Source: Mesorhizobium jarvisii
GTDB lineage: Bacteria; Pseudomonadota; Alphaproteobacteria; Rhizobiales; Rhizobiaceae
NCBI RefSeq assembly: GCF_003601985.1
Contig: NZ_QZXA01000014.1
Span: 56,051-120,050 of the forward strand
Direction of reading: 5' to 3'
Length of the DNA: 64,000 nucleotides
The position numbers and the translations under genes were made by a program. Positions 17,555 to 27,250 of this stretch are shown here, piece by piece; position 1 is the stretch's first letter, and every line of letters begins with the position of its first letter. The notes under the pieces were generated by a model, which did not search any database, was not told the DNA's origin, and saw only the letters and a program-made list of their open reading frames with translations.

Positions 17555-18613
17555 TCAGGCCGCCAGCGTCATGAAGCGTTCGACATCCTGTGGCGCGATC
17601 TGAACCCGCAGGATCCCCCTCAGCGCATCGGCGCCGAGCAGACGCAGATCCTCGTTGAAGTCGCCAAGTTTCGGCGTCAGAACCATCGCCTCGATACCCG
17701 CCGCGCTGGTGCGTTCGATGAGGGTTGCCACTGCTGCGTCGCCTGCCGGATCATCGTCGCGGGCAATGTAGAGCCGACGCAATGTGTCAGGGAACAGGAT
17801 TGCGGACAGGTGCGCCGCCGACAGCGCCGCGAGTGCCGGCATAGCGGGCAGGACAATGCGTTGCGACAGCATGGTTTCGATGCCTTCGCCGGCCGCCATG
17901 ACATCGCGGCAGCAGCCGAAGCGGACGGCGTGACCGAGCAGTTCGCCCATGGCCCGTCTTGGCGTGTCGATCGGAGCGCGGCCGAGATGAGCCTCGCTGA
18001 ATCCGCCCGGATCGAGCCAGGTGCGGTGGGCGCCGGTGAGCTTGCCTTTGAGGTCGGTGACCGTCGCGATCATTGCCGGCCATGTTTCGGTCGGGCCGCT
18101 CTCTGGACGGTAATAGCAGCGCGGATGAAACCGAAGGCTCCCGGTCTCATGCAAGATTGTAATCGCGCGTCCGCGCAGATACCTCTCCACAAGCGTTCCT
18201 GGTATCGGCTGCGACATGGAGACCAGCCGCCGCGCCGCTTCGGTAGAGCCGCCCGCAGCGGGACCGGCTTGCTCCCGCCGGTCCTTTGGTTCGTTCGTCG
18301 TTAGGGGCATGGACAGAAAGCTCCGCGCCTCGTCGAAAACTTCCTTGAAATCGACAAGGCCAAGCGATTCCCGAATGACGTCCAGAAGGTCGCCGTGCTC
18401 GCCGGTGGCGGCGTCGGTCCATTTCCCGGCAGCACCCTTGCCGGAATCCGATCCCTTGAGACGGACGAACATCGAGCGCCCCGGTGCATTGCGGGCGTCG
18501 CCAACCAGCCAGTAGCGGCCCTGGCGGCGACCATTGGAAAGGTAGCGGCGGCAAACCGCCTCCGCCCGCTGGGCGAGACGGCTTGCGAGTTCGGATGCAT
18601 CGCGAGGCGGCAT
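17555..18613 (-). CDS. Toprim domain protein (DUF7146-type)
   Basis: A 352-residue primase-like protein. The N-terminal part holds a zinc-free primase-associated region (RYWLVGDARNAPGRSMFVRL, KGAAGKWTDAATGEHGDLLD). The Toprim domain follows, with the acidic EGIET at residues 243-247 and the metal-binding DDDPAGDAA at 286-294. Such proteins are taken to act in replication or transfer of plasmids and integrative elements. Its ATG shares one base with the stop of the helicase gene (TGATG), so the genes are coupled. Confidence 0.83.
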   Translation of the reverse strand: MPPRDASELASRLAQRAEAVCRRYLSNGRRQGRYWLVGDARNAPGRSMFVRLKGSDSGKGAAGKWTDAATGEHGDLLDVIRESLGLVDFKEVFDEARSFLSMPLTTNEPKDRREQAGPAAGGSTEAARRLVSMSQPIPGTLVERYLRGRAITILHETGSLRFHPRCYYRPESGPTETWPAMIATVTDLKGKLTGAHRTWLDPGGFSEAHLGRAPIDTPRRAMGELLGHAVRFGCCRDVMAAGEGIETMLSQRIVLPAMPALAALSAAHLSAILFPDTLRRLYIARDDDPAGDAAVATLIERTSAAGIEAMVLTPKLGDFNEDLRLLGADALRGILRVQIAPQDVERFMTLAA

Positions 18614-21600
18614 CAGCTGGCCTGCCTCTCGCTGATGCGCTGTATCGGATGACGCTCGATCACCTTGGCAAGCACCGCAGGTCCACTCGCGTCCGCAGGC
18701 ACGAACATGCGCAGTTTCCAGGATATGATCTCATGGAAAAGTCCGTAGGCCGTGAGCCGCTCGCGCATAGTATCGGTGAAGCCCGACAGCTCGATGCGAT
18801 TGGCGCCCATGACGCGGACGCGGCGCAGATGAAGTCCCTCATCGAGGTCGAGCATCGTCCGCCCATCCGCAAGGGCGTTGAAGGCATCTTGTGCCGTCAG
18901 CGTGCTGACGCCTGTTGCGAGCGCATCGGCGGCCCATGCGGCCGAAACCCTGCGTCCGATGATGCGCTCCCCCTCGTCGGTCTGGAGCCGGTAGACCCGG
19001 CTCGATTCGTTTGGAAGTCGCTTCCAGATCGGCAGCAGCAACCCCGCGACGATGTGGATGGTCGAGTCCGAGAAAGTCGGGACGCTCGCGACCTCGGCAC
19101 TCCAGGCGGCAGCGAAGGTCGCGCGATCAGCCTGCTGCCAATGACTGTCCTCCATCATACGCAGCGACGCATGGTGTTGTTCCATCGGCCGGATCAACCT
19201 GACCCGCCGCTCGATTTCGCCATCATCTAGCATGAACGATGGCGCGGGGACTTGGACGGCAGCACGCCCTGAGCGTTCGTTGACCAACAGGATGGCGCGC
19301 TGGTCGACGAGATGGGCGACAGCTTCCTCGACGGGCACGGGTCGATTGCGCTGGCGCTGATCGATGGTGAGGAGCTGCGTTTGGGCGCCGGTGCCCGGAT
19401 GGGTGTAGATCGCCCGCCGATCCGTGACGACGAAGCTCTCCGCCCGCAGCGTTTCGAGCCCAACATCATAAACCCCAGCCGCGATGGCGCCTTCCACCTT
19501 GGCTGTGAGCAACTGCTCGAAGGCCGCGAACAGGATGTCCTGTAGTTCGATGGTAAGCGCCAGCAGCCGGTTGAGGAAAGTTGTGATCGGCGGCAACTCG
19601 TCCTTGATGCCGTTCTCGTCCGTCAGCGTCAGCCCCGTGGTCTGCTCGAACAGCGTGAGTGAGCAGCCCTCCACCTTGCCGCGGACGATCAGCAGGTAGA
19701 GCTGGCGCAGTGCATCGCGCGCATAATGCGATTCCAGATTGTCCTCCGGGCGAAACAAGCCCTGCCCGCCGGTCTGGCGCTGGCCTCGCGTGATCGCGCC
19801 CAGCGTATCGAGACGCCGGGCAATCGTGGAGAGGAAGCGTTTCTCGGCCTTCACGTTGGTGGCGATCGGTCGAAAAAGCGGCGGTTGCGCCTGGTTGGTC
19901 CGATGCGTTCGGCCAAGGCCCTGGATGGCGGTATCGGCTTTCCAGCCAGGCTCGAGAAGATAGTGGATGCGCAGGCGCGTGTTCCGCGCCGAAAGCTCCG
20001 CATGGTAGCTTCGGCCCGTCCCGCCGGCATCGCTGAACACCAGGATGCGCTTGACGTCATCCATGAAGGCCTGCGTCTCGGCGAGATTGGCCGAGGCCAC
20101 GCGGCCCTCGACCATTAGGCGTTCGCCCTTCCTGACGATGCGTCGCGACCGGCCCGTCACCTCCGCGACCATCTCGGTGCCGAAGCGCTGGACGATCTGG
20201 TCGAGCGCGCCAGGGACCGGTGGCAAGCTCGCCAGCTTCTCAATCAGGGCCGTGCGGCGCGCGAGCGCCTCGCGGCTTTCAACGGGCTGGCCGTCGCGAA
20301 ACACCGGCCTCGACGACAGGTTGCTTTCCGAATCCGTGAAGGGTTCGTAGAGTTGAACCGGAAAGGCATGCTTGAGGTAATCGAGCACATATTCGCGCGG
20401 CGTAATGTCGACACGGACATCGTTCCATTCCTGCGTCGGCACCTCCGCCAGCCTGCGTTCCATCAGCGCCTCGCCGGTGGAGACGATCTGAATCACGGTC
20501 GAATGCCCGGACTGGAGATCCTGCTCGATCGAGCGGATCAGCGTCGGCGTCTTCATCGACGTCAGCAGGTGACCGAAGAAGCGCTGCTTGGCGCTCTCGA
20601 AGGCCGAACGCGCGGCGGACTTGGCCTGGCGGTTCAACGTGCCGCCGTCGCCGGTGATGTTCGCGGCCCGCATGGCCGCGTCGAGATGGTTGTGAATGAC
20701 GGCGAAGGCGCCCGCATAGGCATCGTAGATGCGCCGCTGCTCAGGCGTCAGTTCATGCTCGACCAGTTCGTACTCGACGCCGTCGAAGGAGAGCGAGCGT
20801 GCCGTGTAGAGGCCCAGCGCACGAAGGTCCCGGGCGAGCACCTCCATTGCCGCCACGCCACCCGCCTCTATCGCCTCGACGAACTCCGCTCGGGTCGAGA
20901 ACGGGAAGTCCTCGCTACCCCAGAGGCCAAGCCTTTGGGCGTAGGCCAGATTGGCGACGGTGGTCGCGCCGGTGGCGGAGACATAGACGACACGGGCGCC
21001 AGGCAACGCATGTTGCAGGCGCAAGCCGGCGCGACCCTGCTGTGAGGGTGCGACATCGCCACGTTCTCCCTTGCCGCCGCCGGCATTCTGCATGGCGTGC
21101 GCCTCGTCGAATATGAGCACTCCGTCGAAATCCGAGCCCAACCATTCGACGATCTGCCTGACGCGCGAAACCTTCTCGCCACGGTCGTCGGAGCGCAGCG
21201 TGGCATAGGTTGTAAACAGGATGCCTTCTGGAAGCGTGATGGTGCGCCCTTGCGCGAAGCGCGACAGCGGCGTGACCAGCAGACGCTCCATGCCGAGCGC
21301 CGCCCAGTCGCGCTGCGCGTCCTCAAGCAGCTTGTCTGATTTCGAGATCCACACGGCCTTGCGCCGGCCTTGCAGCCAGTTGTCGAGCACAATGCTCGCA
21401 GACTGCCGGCCCTTACCGACGCCGGTCCCGTCGCCGATGAAGAGGCCTCGCCGGAAGCGCACGGCTGTTGGCGCGTTCTCGGCCCCTGCTTTGACAACAT
21501 CGAGCGTGTGGTCGACCGACCACGATCCGGCGAGAAACCCATGATGAGCCTCGCCGGCCAGGATCACCGTTTCGAGCTGGGCGTCCGAGAGAGACGTCAG

Positions 21601-22932
21601 GATATCGCCGGGCAGGGTTGGACGATAAGTGGGCTTTGGCGGCGCGACCGATGCCATCGCCGCGGACTGGACCAGCCTGGTCGGGTGCGCCTGCGAACCA
21701 GGAATACGGATGGTCTGCAATCCATATTCCTCGTAGATCGCGTCGGTCAGCCGTGCTCCCTCGCCGGGTGCCCAATCGACCGTCTCGTAGGACAGTTCAA
21801 CGCCGACTGGCTCGGACAGCTGCCGGTGAATCGGGCCTGCGACAGGACGGGCGAGATAACCGCGGACCGACCGAGGCGCGGGAATGGCGGGAACAACCCT
21901 GGCCGCTTCGGCGATCGGCAGCCGTGCCGGGACGTGCTTCTCGATCCAGCTGAGCAAGGTCGCGACATCCGGCGCAAAGCCGGGCGAAGCCGGCATGAAG
22001 GACGGATCACCAACCCTCGTCTTGTCGATGACCGTCAACCGGGTGTCGATCGTCGTACCATGCTTGGCATAGACGGCGCCGCTGATCGTGGCGGAAAAAA
22101 CGACATGACCCTGCTCCTGGAGGCGCAGGAATGCATCGCGCCATGCCGACATCTCCGGCCCGAAACCCGCGCCGGTGATGGTGACCAGCCGACCCCCGTC
22201 GGCAAGCCGGCCGAGTGCCGAGGCGACATGGCGATAGGCCGCATCCGCGACGCGCCCGTGCACATTGGCGAGGACCGAGAACGGCGGATTCATCAGCACG
22301 ACCGTGGGCAAGCTGGCGGGATCGAGATGATCGTCGATCTGGGCCGCGTCGAACCGCGTGACCGAAAGGGTTGGGAAGAGATTGGACAGAAGACCCGCAC
22401 GCATCTCTGCAAGCTCGTTCAGGACAAGCGAGCCACCCGCGATCTCGGCGAGGATGGCAAGCAGCCCGGTGCCCGCGGAAGGCTCAAGCACCCGGTCAGA
22501 CGCCGATATTGCGGCTGCGCAGACGGCTGCGAGGCCCAGCGGGATAGGCGTCGAGAATTGCTGCAGCGCCTGAGTTTCCTCAGAGCGGCGGGTATGCGTG
22601 GGCAGAAGGTCTGCAATCCGGCTGAAAAGCGGTAACGCGGACGCCACAGAGCCGGCCTTGCGCAGAAGCGATTTTCCGTATTTGCGAAGGAACAGGACGG
22701 TCGCGGCCTCGCAGGCGTCATAGGCCGTCTTCCAGTCCCAGGCACCGCTCGTGTCGGACGCCCCGAATGAGGCTTCCATCGCAGCTCGCAGGACGACGGC
22801 ATCGACGCGGCGGCCGCATTCGAGGTGGGGAAGTAGACGCAGGGCTGCCGCGTAGACTGCTGCGGCTGGATCGGCAGGGTTAGCGGCGGAAGGGACCGGA
22901 GTGCCGGTTAATGTCGGAGCCAGGAAGTTCAT
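18613..22932 (-). CDS. Strawberry-notch-like helicase fused to a methyltransferase-like domain
   Basis: A 1439-residue protein. Residues about 120-300 form a class I methyltransferase fold: VLEPSAGTG at 148-156 and NPPF at 215-218, the motif IV of N6-adenine DNA methyltransferases. Residues about 430-1000 are a superfamily 2 helicase: Walker A GDGTGVGKGRQ from 500, DEAH at 609-612, then the helicase C domain (VFSDAGGTGRSYHA, GLGRTHRTNQ). This arrangement is that of bacterial strawberry-notch (SNO) proteins on mobile elements. ATG 22932 follows AGAGGA. Whether it methylates DNA is not known. Confidence 0.9.
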   Translation of the reverse strand: MNFLAPTLTGTPVPSAANPADPAAAVYAAALRLLPHLECGRRVDAVVLRAAMEASFGASDTSGAWDWKTAYDACEAATVLFLRKYGKSLLRKAGSVASALPLFSRIADLLPTHTRRSEETQALQQFSTPIPLGLAAVCAAAISASDRVLEPSAGTGLLAILAEIAGGSLVLNELAEMRAGLLSNLFPTLSVTRFDAAQIDDHLDPASLPTVVLMNPPFSVLANVHGRVADAAYRHVASALGRLADGGRLVTITGAGFGPEMSAWRDAFLRLQEQGHVVFSATISGAVYAKHGTTIDTRLTVIDKTRVGDPSFMPASPGFAPDVATLLSWIEKHVPARLPIAEAARVVPAIPAPRSVRGYLARPVAGPIHRQLSEPVGVELSYETVDWAPGEGARLTDAIYEEYGLQTIRIPGSQAHPTRLVQSAAMASVAPPKPTYRPTLPGDILTSLSDAQLETVILAGEAHHGFLAGSWSVDHTLDVVKAGAENAPTAVRFRRGLFIGDGTGVGKGRQSASIVLDNWLQGRRKAVWISKSDKLLEDAQRDWAALGMERLLVTPLSRFAQGRTITLPEGILFTTYATLRSDDRGEKVSRVRQIVEWLGSDFDGVLIFDEAHAMQNAGGGKGERGDVAPSQQGRAGLRLQHALPGARVVYVSATGATTVANLAYAQRLGLWGSEDFPFSTRAEFVEAIEAGGVAAMEVLARDLRALGLYTARSLSFDGVEYELVEHELTPEQRRIYDAYAGAFAVIHNHLDAAMRAANITGDGGTLNRQAKSAARSAFESAKQRFFGHLLTSMKTPTLIRSIEQDLQSGHSTVIQIVSTGEALMERRLAEVPTQEWNDVRVDITPREYVLDYLKHAFPVQLYEPFTDSESNLSSRPVFRDGQPVESREALARRTALIEKLASLPPVPGALDQIVQRFGTEMVAEVTGRSRRIVRKGERLMVEGRVASANLAETQAFMDDVKRILVFSDAGGTGRSYHAELSARNTRLRIHYLLEPGWKADTAIQGLGRTHRTNQAQPPLFRPIATNVKAEKRFLSTIARRLDTLGAITRGQRQTGGQGLFRPEDNLESHYARDALRQLYLLIVRGKVEGCSLTLFEQTTGLTLTDENGIKDELPPITTFLNRLLALTIELQDILFAAFEQLLTAKVEGAIAAGVYDVGLETLRAESFVVTDRRAIYTHPGTGAQTQLLTIDQRQRNRPVPVEEAVAHLVDQRAILLVNERSGRAAVQVPAPSFMLDDGEIERRVRLIRPMEQHHASLRMMEDSHWQQADRATFAAAWSAEVASVPTFSDSTIHIVAGLLLPIWKRLPNESSRVYRLQTDEGERIIGRRVSAAWAADALATGVSTLTAQDAFNALADGRTMLDLDEGLHLRRVRVMGANRIELSGFTDTMRERLTAYGLFHEIISWKLRMFVPADASGPAVLAKVIERHPIQRISERQAS

Positions 22933-22945
22933 CGGAGATCCTCTG

Positions 22946-22979
22946 GAGAGCGAGACCGGGAAAGCCCATCGGCGCTCTC
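22946..22979 (-). promoter_or_regulatory. Leader hairpin upstream of the helicase gene
   Basis: A 7-bp inverted repeat (22946-22952 with 22973-22979) with a nested GGG/CCC hairpin in its loop, 14 bases before ATG 22932. It is not the same sequence as the ParB and ArdC leaders but holds the corresponding place. Confidence 0.35.
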
Positions 22980-23091
22980 TCTGACCGCACGGGCTCAAGC
23001 CGTCCCGGCCGGACACTCACTCTCACCACAGCACGCAAAAACGCCCGGCACTCTTGCGAGAGCCGGGCGAAAGGTGCGGAAGGGAAAGGGC

Positions 23092-25215
23092 CTATTCGGC
23101 GGCGTCGAGCTGTTTTTCTTCCCCGTCGACCAAAGCAACGTCATTGTCACCTGCCAGGAATTCAGGCAGAGCTTCATCTTCGTCGCCAGTGTTGTTGTCG
23201 ACTGCTTCGACATCGCCGTCGACAAGCCGCAGAGGCTCGGGCAGCCAGCCACTATCGGCGAGCAGGCGTTCGGCTTCCTTGGCCATGTCGCCCTTCTTGA
23301 GGTGATCGATGAGCTGGGATGCGCGCTCGCCAGCACCCTCGCGAACGGCTTCCAGAATACGCGCTTTGGTGATGCGGCCGAGATAGTTGCCGACGGTGGG
23401 GCGCCATCCGGCGTCAATCATGTCGAGCCCAACTGCCCGAGCAAGGTGATCGGCGTCGGCAAGCCGCCGCTGGACGCCGTGCGTCGAGATGGCGCCATTA
23501 CCGTAGCGATCAGCCCTTTCGTAGAGCGCGTTGACGCCGAAGGATGCGCAATGCGCGAACAGCTCAGTTTGCTGGGTGCCCGTCAGTGCAGAGAGCGCGT
23601 TCCAAAGGTCGGCGACGTCAGCTGGAAGACGCTTTTCCCAGGCATCGTGGCGGGCCTTGATCGAGCGCGCATAAATCGTATCCCGAAGCCCTTCGGACTG
23701 GACCGGAAAGACCGTGCCGCGGACAAAGACTTCCATCGCCACGCCTTGAGCGCTGTAGCGAGAGAAGGTGTCACGGACGAATTTGTGAAGCACGGCCAGA
23801 AAAGCGGTTGCCGGGTCGTTCGCGAGCTTGTCTCGCAGAGCCAGCGTGCGATCCGCGGTCAGTTCCATGATGAGCCGATCCGGCAATGGCTTGATGCCAT
23901 CCTCCTCCTCATCATCCGGGTCGACCGGCCGGCCACCGATGGTGATGATGGCCCGCTGATTAGAGCCTGTGGCCGAATTGCCGGATTCGTCGATGCCGGG
24001 ATCGTTGTCGCCCTCGGGTGTCACGGGCGCCTCATCCTCCGGCTTCACAAAGCCGCGCTCGACGAGAAGCATTCCATCCGTATCGACGCTGACGAAGACA
24101 CCTGCGCGCGCGATCTCGACCGGATCGAAGCGGACGGGCCGCGCCTCGAGCGATTTGATCGCGGTTTCGATCTCGCCAAACCGCTGGTCGACCTCATCCG
24201 GCAGCTTGTCGGCCTCCTCGTACTGCGCCTGAAGCTTGTCAAACTCGTCACGCAGCGCATCGAGCGTGGCCTGCTCGTCGCTGGCGAGGTCGATCGGCGT
24301 GCCCTTGAGTTCACGCAAGCCATTTGTCGCGCCGTAGGGGAAGCTCACCGCGACTTCAATCCACTTCCAGCCTTCGCTGGCGATTTCGTCGGCCATCATC
24401 TGCAGCTTCTCCGTGACAAGCCGTTCAAGCAGCGGGACGTCCTGCAACCACCCGCCATCGTCCGACTGGAAAAGATCGCGCAGCACTTCGCCGCCCGCCG
24501 CCTCATAGCGCTCCAGACCGACGAACAGGGCCCGCTTGTCGGAGGCACGCACGGTGTTCTCGGTCAGCATGCGACGGATCTGGTATGGCTCCTTCGACCA
24601 GCTGTTCTTGATCGCCTCCCAGACCTGGTCCTGTCTGGCGTGGTCGTTGCTGACGGCGAATGCTTCAAGTTGGGCGATCGTCATGCCATCGTCGGCGTAT
24701 ATCTCAAGAAGCGCCGGCGACACTTCAGCGAGCTTGAGGCGCTGTTTTACCACGCTTGTCGAGATGAAGAACGCGGCTGCGATCTCCTCCTCCGACATGC
24801 CCTTGTCGCGCATATCCTTGAACGCGCGATATTGGTCGAGAGGGTGAAGCGGGGCGTGTTCAATGTTCTCGGCAAGGGAGATCTCCTCGGCCGCGATCGG
24901 CCCGGACGAATTGCCGACGACACAGGGAATGGACGCGGTCTTCGCGAGGCGCTTCTGGTTCACAAGCATCTCAAGCGCGCGATAACGGCGCCCCCCGGCG
25001 GGAACTTCGAACATTCCGGTCTCCTTGCCGCCGGCATCGAGCACGGGACGAACATGAATGCTTTGGATGAGACCGCGGCGGGCGATCGAGGCCGCGAGTT
25101 CCTCTATCGAGACGCCGGCCTTGATACGTCTGACATTGGTCTGGGCAAGCACCAGCTTGTTGAAAGGAATGTCGCGCGAAGGCGACAGGCTTATCTTCTG
25201 AACGGCGTTGGCCAT
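23092..25215 (-). CDS. ParB/RepB/Spo0J-family protein, long form
   Basis: A 707-residue protein. Residues about 10-110 form the ParB N-terminal CTPase-type domain (KLVLAQTNVRRIKAGVSIEE, PAGGRRYRALEML with GGRRYRA at 74-80). A KorB/ParB-like helix-turn-helix region follows (MSEEEIAAAFFISTSVVKQR, LKLAEVSPALLEIYADDGMT). The remaining 450 residues are unlike plasmid ParB; they are acidic and partly coiled. The ATG at 25215 has GGAGA upstream and follows a structured leader. No parA neighbour is present, so this is probably an accessory DNA-binding protein rather than a partition pair. Confidence 0.87.
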   Translation of the reverse strand: MANAVQKISLSPSRDIPFNKLVLAQTNVRRIKAGVSIEELAASIARRGLIQSIHVRPVLDAGGKETGMFEVPAGGRRYRALEMLVNQKRLAKTASIPCVVGNSSGPIAAEEISLAENIEHAPLHPLDQYRAFKDMRDKGMSEEEIAAAFFISTSVVKQRLKLAEVSPALLEIYADDGMTIAQLEAFAVSNDHARQDQVWEAIKNSWSKEPYQIRRMLTENTVRASDKRALFVGLERYEAAGGEVLRDLFQSDDGGWLQDVPLLERLVTEKLQMMADEIASEGWKWIEVAVSFPYGATNGLRELKGTPIDLASDEQATLDALRDEFDKLQAQYEEADKLPDEVDQRFGEIETAIKSLEARPVRFDPVEIARAGVFVSVDTDGMLLVERGFVKPEDEAPVTPEGDNDPGIDESGNSATGSNQRAIITIGGRPVDPDDEEEDGIKPLPDRLIMELTADRTLALRDKLANDPATAFLAVLHKFVRDTFSRYSAQGVAMEVFVRGTVFPVQSEGLRDTIYARSIKARHDAWEKRLPADVADLWNALSALTGTQQTELFAHCASFGVNALYERADRYGNGAISTHGVQRRLADADHLARAVGLDMIDAGWRPTVGNYLGRITKARILEAVREGAGERASQLIDHLKKGDMAKEAERLLADSGWLPEPLRLVDGDVEAVDNNTGDEDEALPEFLAGDNDVALVDGEEKQLDAAE

Positions 25216-25227
25216 CGGGGTTTTCTC

Positions 25228-25273
25228 CGCGACGGGCGCCGAGAGCCTCTCTCTCGACCTTGAACCCGTCACG
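25228..25273 (-). promoter_or_regulatory. Structured RNA leader of the ParB-like gene (radC-motif candidate)
   Basis: The transcript can form a 9-bp outer stem (25265-25273 with 25228-25236, one U-G pair) enclosing a perfect CGAGAG/CTCTCG hairpin (25240-25256). The 3' outer strand with its flank, TCGGCGCCCGTCGCGGAGAA, is also found before ardC. The 308-base gap 25216-25523 holds no gene. Confidence 0.6.
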
Positions 25274-25523
25274 AAATCCCTCCAACACTCTCCCTCTCCT
25301 GCCAGCACGATCCGGCACGCCGTTGATCGCCTGCCGAGCCTGCACAGCGCGCACAGCCGTGAACGCAGTTTCTGCATGAGCCGACAATGAGAGGGATCGA
25401 TCAAGCGCGGCTGGCGCTTGATACCCGGGACGGTCGGCGGGGCCGCTGCGTGCAATCCCGACGCGGAACCCTGTGAACCCGGTGATTGACGGACCGCGCT
25501 TGCGCTGGTCCGGTCAACGATGG

Positions 25524-26486
25524 CTATGCAGCCCTTCTATCGTTGCCTGCGCCCAACTCAATGGATGCTCCGACCTCATCCGGCAGGTGGCCAAGAAGCC
25601 ACTCCGCCGCCTTGCTGGCCTGGCTGGCGGCACGAACGATGGCACGATTGTCCTCTTTCAGAACCTCTAGCCATGAGCCGATATAATCCGCATGCCGAAC
25701 AGTAGGCACGATGCCCAAGGCCGCGCAGCAGAAGGCCGCGTTGATCTCTGCCACGAGTTCCTCGAAAGCATATTTTCTGGAGGCGGTAGAGGCGGAGAAT
25801 CTGCGATCCAGGCGTGAGCTGTGACCGGTTGCATGACCGAGCTCATGCAAGGCTGTCCGATGCCAGTTGATCGGCTCGAAGTAAGCTTGGGGCGGAGGCA
25901 CCTGGATATAATCGTGGGCAGGCACATAGAACGCCCTGTCGCCGCCAATACGGAAGTCGATACCGGTGGCCTTGATCAGCGCCTCGACCCGCGGTTCGAT
26001 CGGGCTTGCCACCGACAGCGGGGCCGAAGCTGCGACTTCGTCAGGTAACCCTTCACATTGCTCGATGTTGAAAACGGTGAAGCGCTTGAGGAACGGTACG
26101 GCTAGAGCATCCTCGCCCGTCTCGCGAGCGCGCTTCTTCTCGTGATCCGGGACAAAACGATCGGCATAGACGACCGTTGTCCCGTGCTCGCCTCTGCGGA
26201 CGTTCCCGCCGAGCGCGAAAGCCTGTCGATAGGTTATCCAACTCTGTGTTGAGAAACCGCGTTCGACGACGGCGCCCCAGAGGATGAGCACGTTGATCCC
26301 GCTGTACGCGCGATACGTGCTGGCATTCTGCGGCAGGGAAAGCGCGGCTTTTGCCGCGGACGTCCCCCAGGGCTGAACCCAAGGAAAACGACCCGCTTCC
26401 AGCTCGGCAATTATCTTGCCGGTGATCTCGTCGTAGAGGTTCGACCGGTCGGCGACGGCATGGGTTCGATTGGTCCGGACAGACAT
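25524..26486 (-). CDS. ardC: ArdC-family antirestriction protein
   Basis: A 320-residue protein. The N-terminal domain (YDEITGKIIAELEAGRFPWV, YSGINVLILWGA) is the DUF1738 single-stranded-DNA-binding domain of ArdC; the C-terminal domain is zincin-like, with HELGHATGH from residue 214 and the downstream glutamate in EELVAEINAAF. ArdC proteins protect incoming plasmid DNA from host restriction during conjugation. It is the first gene of the minus-strand block and has a structured leader. The TraC1-type primase region of longer relatives is missing. Confidence 0.9.
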   Translation of the reverse strand: MSVRTNRTHAVADRSNLYDEITGKIIAELEAGRFPWVQPWGTSAAKAALSLPQNASTYRAYSGINVLILWGAVVERGFSTQSWITYRQAFALGGNVRRGEHGTTVVYADRFVPDHEKKRARETGEDALAVPFLKRFTVFNIEQCEGLPDEVAASAPLSVASPIEPRVEALIKATGIDFRIGGDRAFYVPAHDYIQVPPPQAYFEPINWHRTALHELGHATGHSSRLDRRFSASTASRKYAFEELVAEINAAFCCAALGIVPTVRHADYIGSWLEVLKEDNRAIVRAASQASKAAEWLLGHLPDEVGASIELGAGNDRRAA

Positions 26487-26495
26487 CGTGGTTCT

Positions 26496-26543
26496 CCGCG
26501 ACGGGCGCCGAAGGCCTCTCCTCCCGCTTACAACCCGTCGCGG
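26496..26543 (-). promoter_or_regulatory. Structured RNA leader of ardC (radC-motif candidate)
   Basis: Perfect 10-bp outer stem CCGCGACGGG (26534-26543 on the transcript's 5' side) with CCCGTCGCGG (26496-26505), plus an inner GCC-TTC-GGC hairpin, ending 10 bases before the ardC ATG. It matches the ParB leader in layout and 3'-side sequence. Confidence 0.6.
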
Positions 26544-27250
26544 AAAACCCGGCCCCTCCTCGGACTCTCCGTCGGGAGAGCCCTGCTCTCCCGACCAACG
26601 TGAAAAAGGGCGTACAAGGCGGAAGCACCGAAATGTCCGTAAGCGGGAATAAGTCAGTTCGGTGCTGGAGCACGTTCGTGGCCCTGAGACCGGTTCGACA
26701 GGGCGGCCGAAGGAGCATCAGCATGGCGCCGCCGTGAGGCGGGATGCGGGACCGACCGCCCCCGGCGAAGGGCGCCATATGAGACTATGCAGAGCAGGAA
26801 GCGATCCGCCCCGCATGACGCATGGTCGATCCAGGCCCAGCTCACCCTCACCGCCAATATGTACCTGGCATGGCCCCGTGCCTGCTCGACTCATGCATCG
26901 GAGCCCTCCGCCCGGTAAATGATCGCCCTGCATGAGTTTCCGGCTTTCGGGATGTCCTTCCCTGAAGAACTCAGCTTCAATCGGCTGCTTTAGCGATGGA
27001 GGAATGGCGCCATGACTGGCCCCCGGGAAAGGTGGAGGGGCTGCGCGCGTCCCCCAATAATGACCGTCCGCAGGGGCGGATCTTGCCGCGCTGCTGATTT
27101 TAGAAATGGACACTTCCAATCGCGCATTTGATCGCCGCTAAGATGTTGGAGAAGTACTCAACTGGCGGGACCTCCTGAATAAGCCGCCAAATTGCCGTCG
27201 CGGCGTTTGTGTTCCGGGGCTCCAGCAAGAGCTGACAACCGGCAGAACAA
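26544..27250. other. Gap upstream of the mobile-element block
   Basis: No supported gene in 700 bases. A further hairpin (CTCTCC/GGAGAG near 26572-26587) continues the ardC leader region. The ardC promoter must lie here but I cannot place it. Confidence 0.45.

Noticed and set aside
26718..27119. A 133-codon minus-strand frame in the gap before ardC
   Set aside because: No domain, promoter or ribosome site, and the composition is shadow-like.
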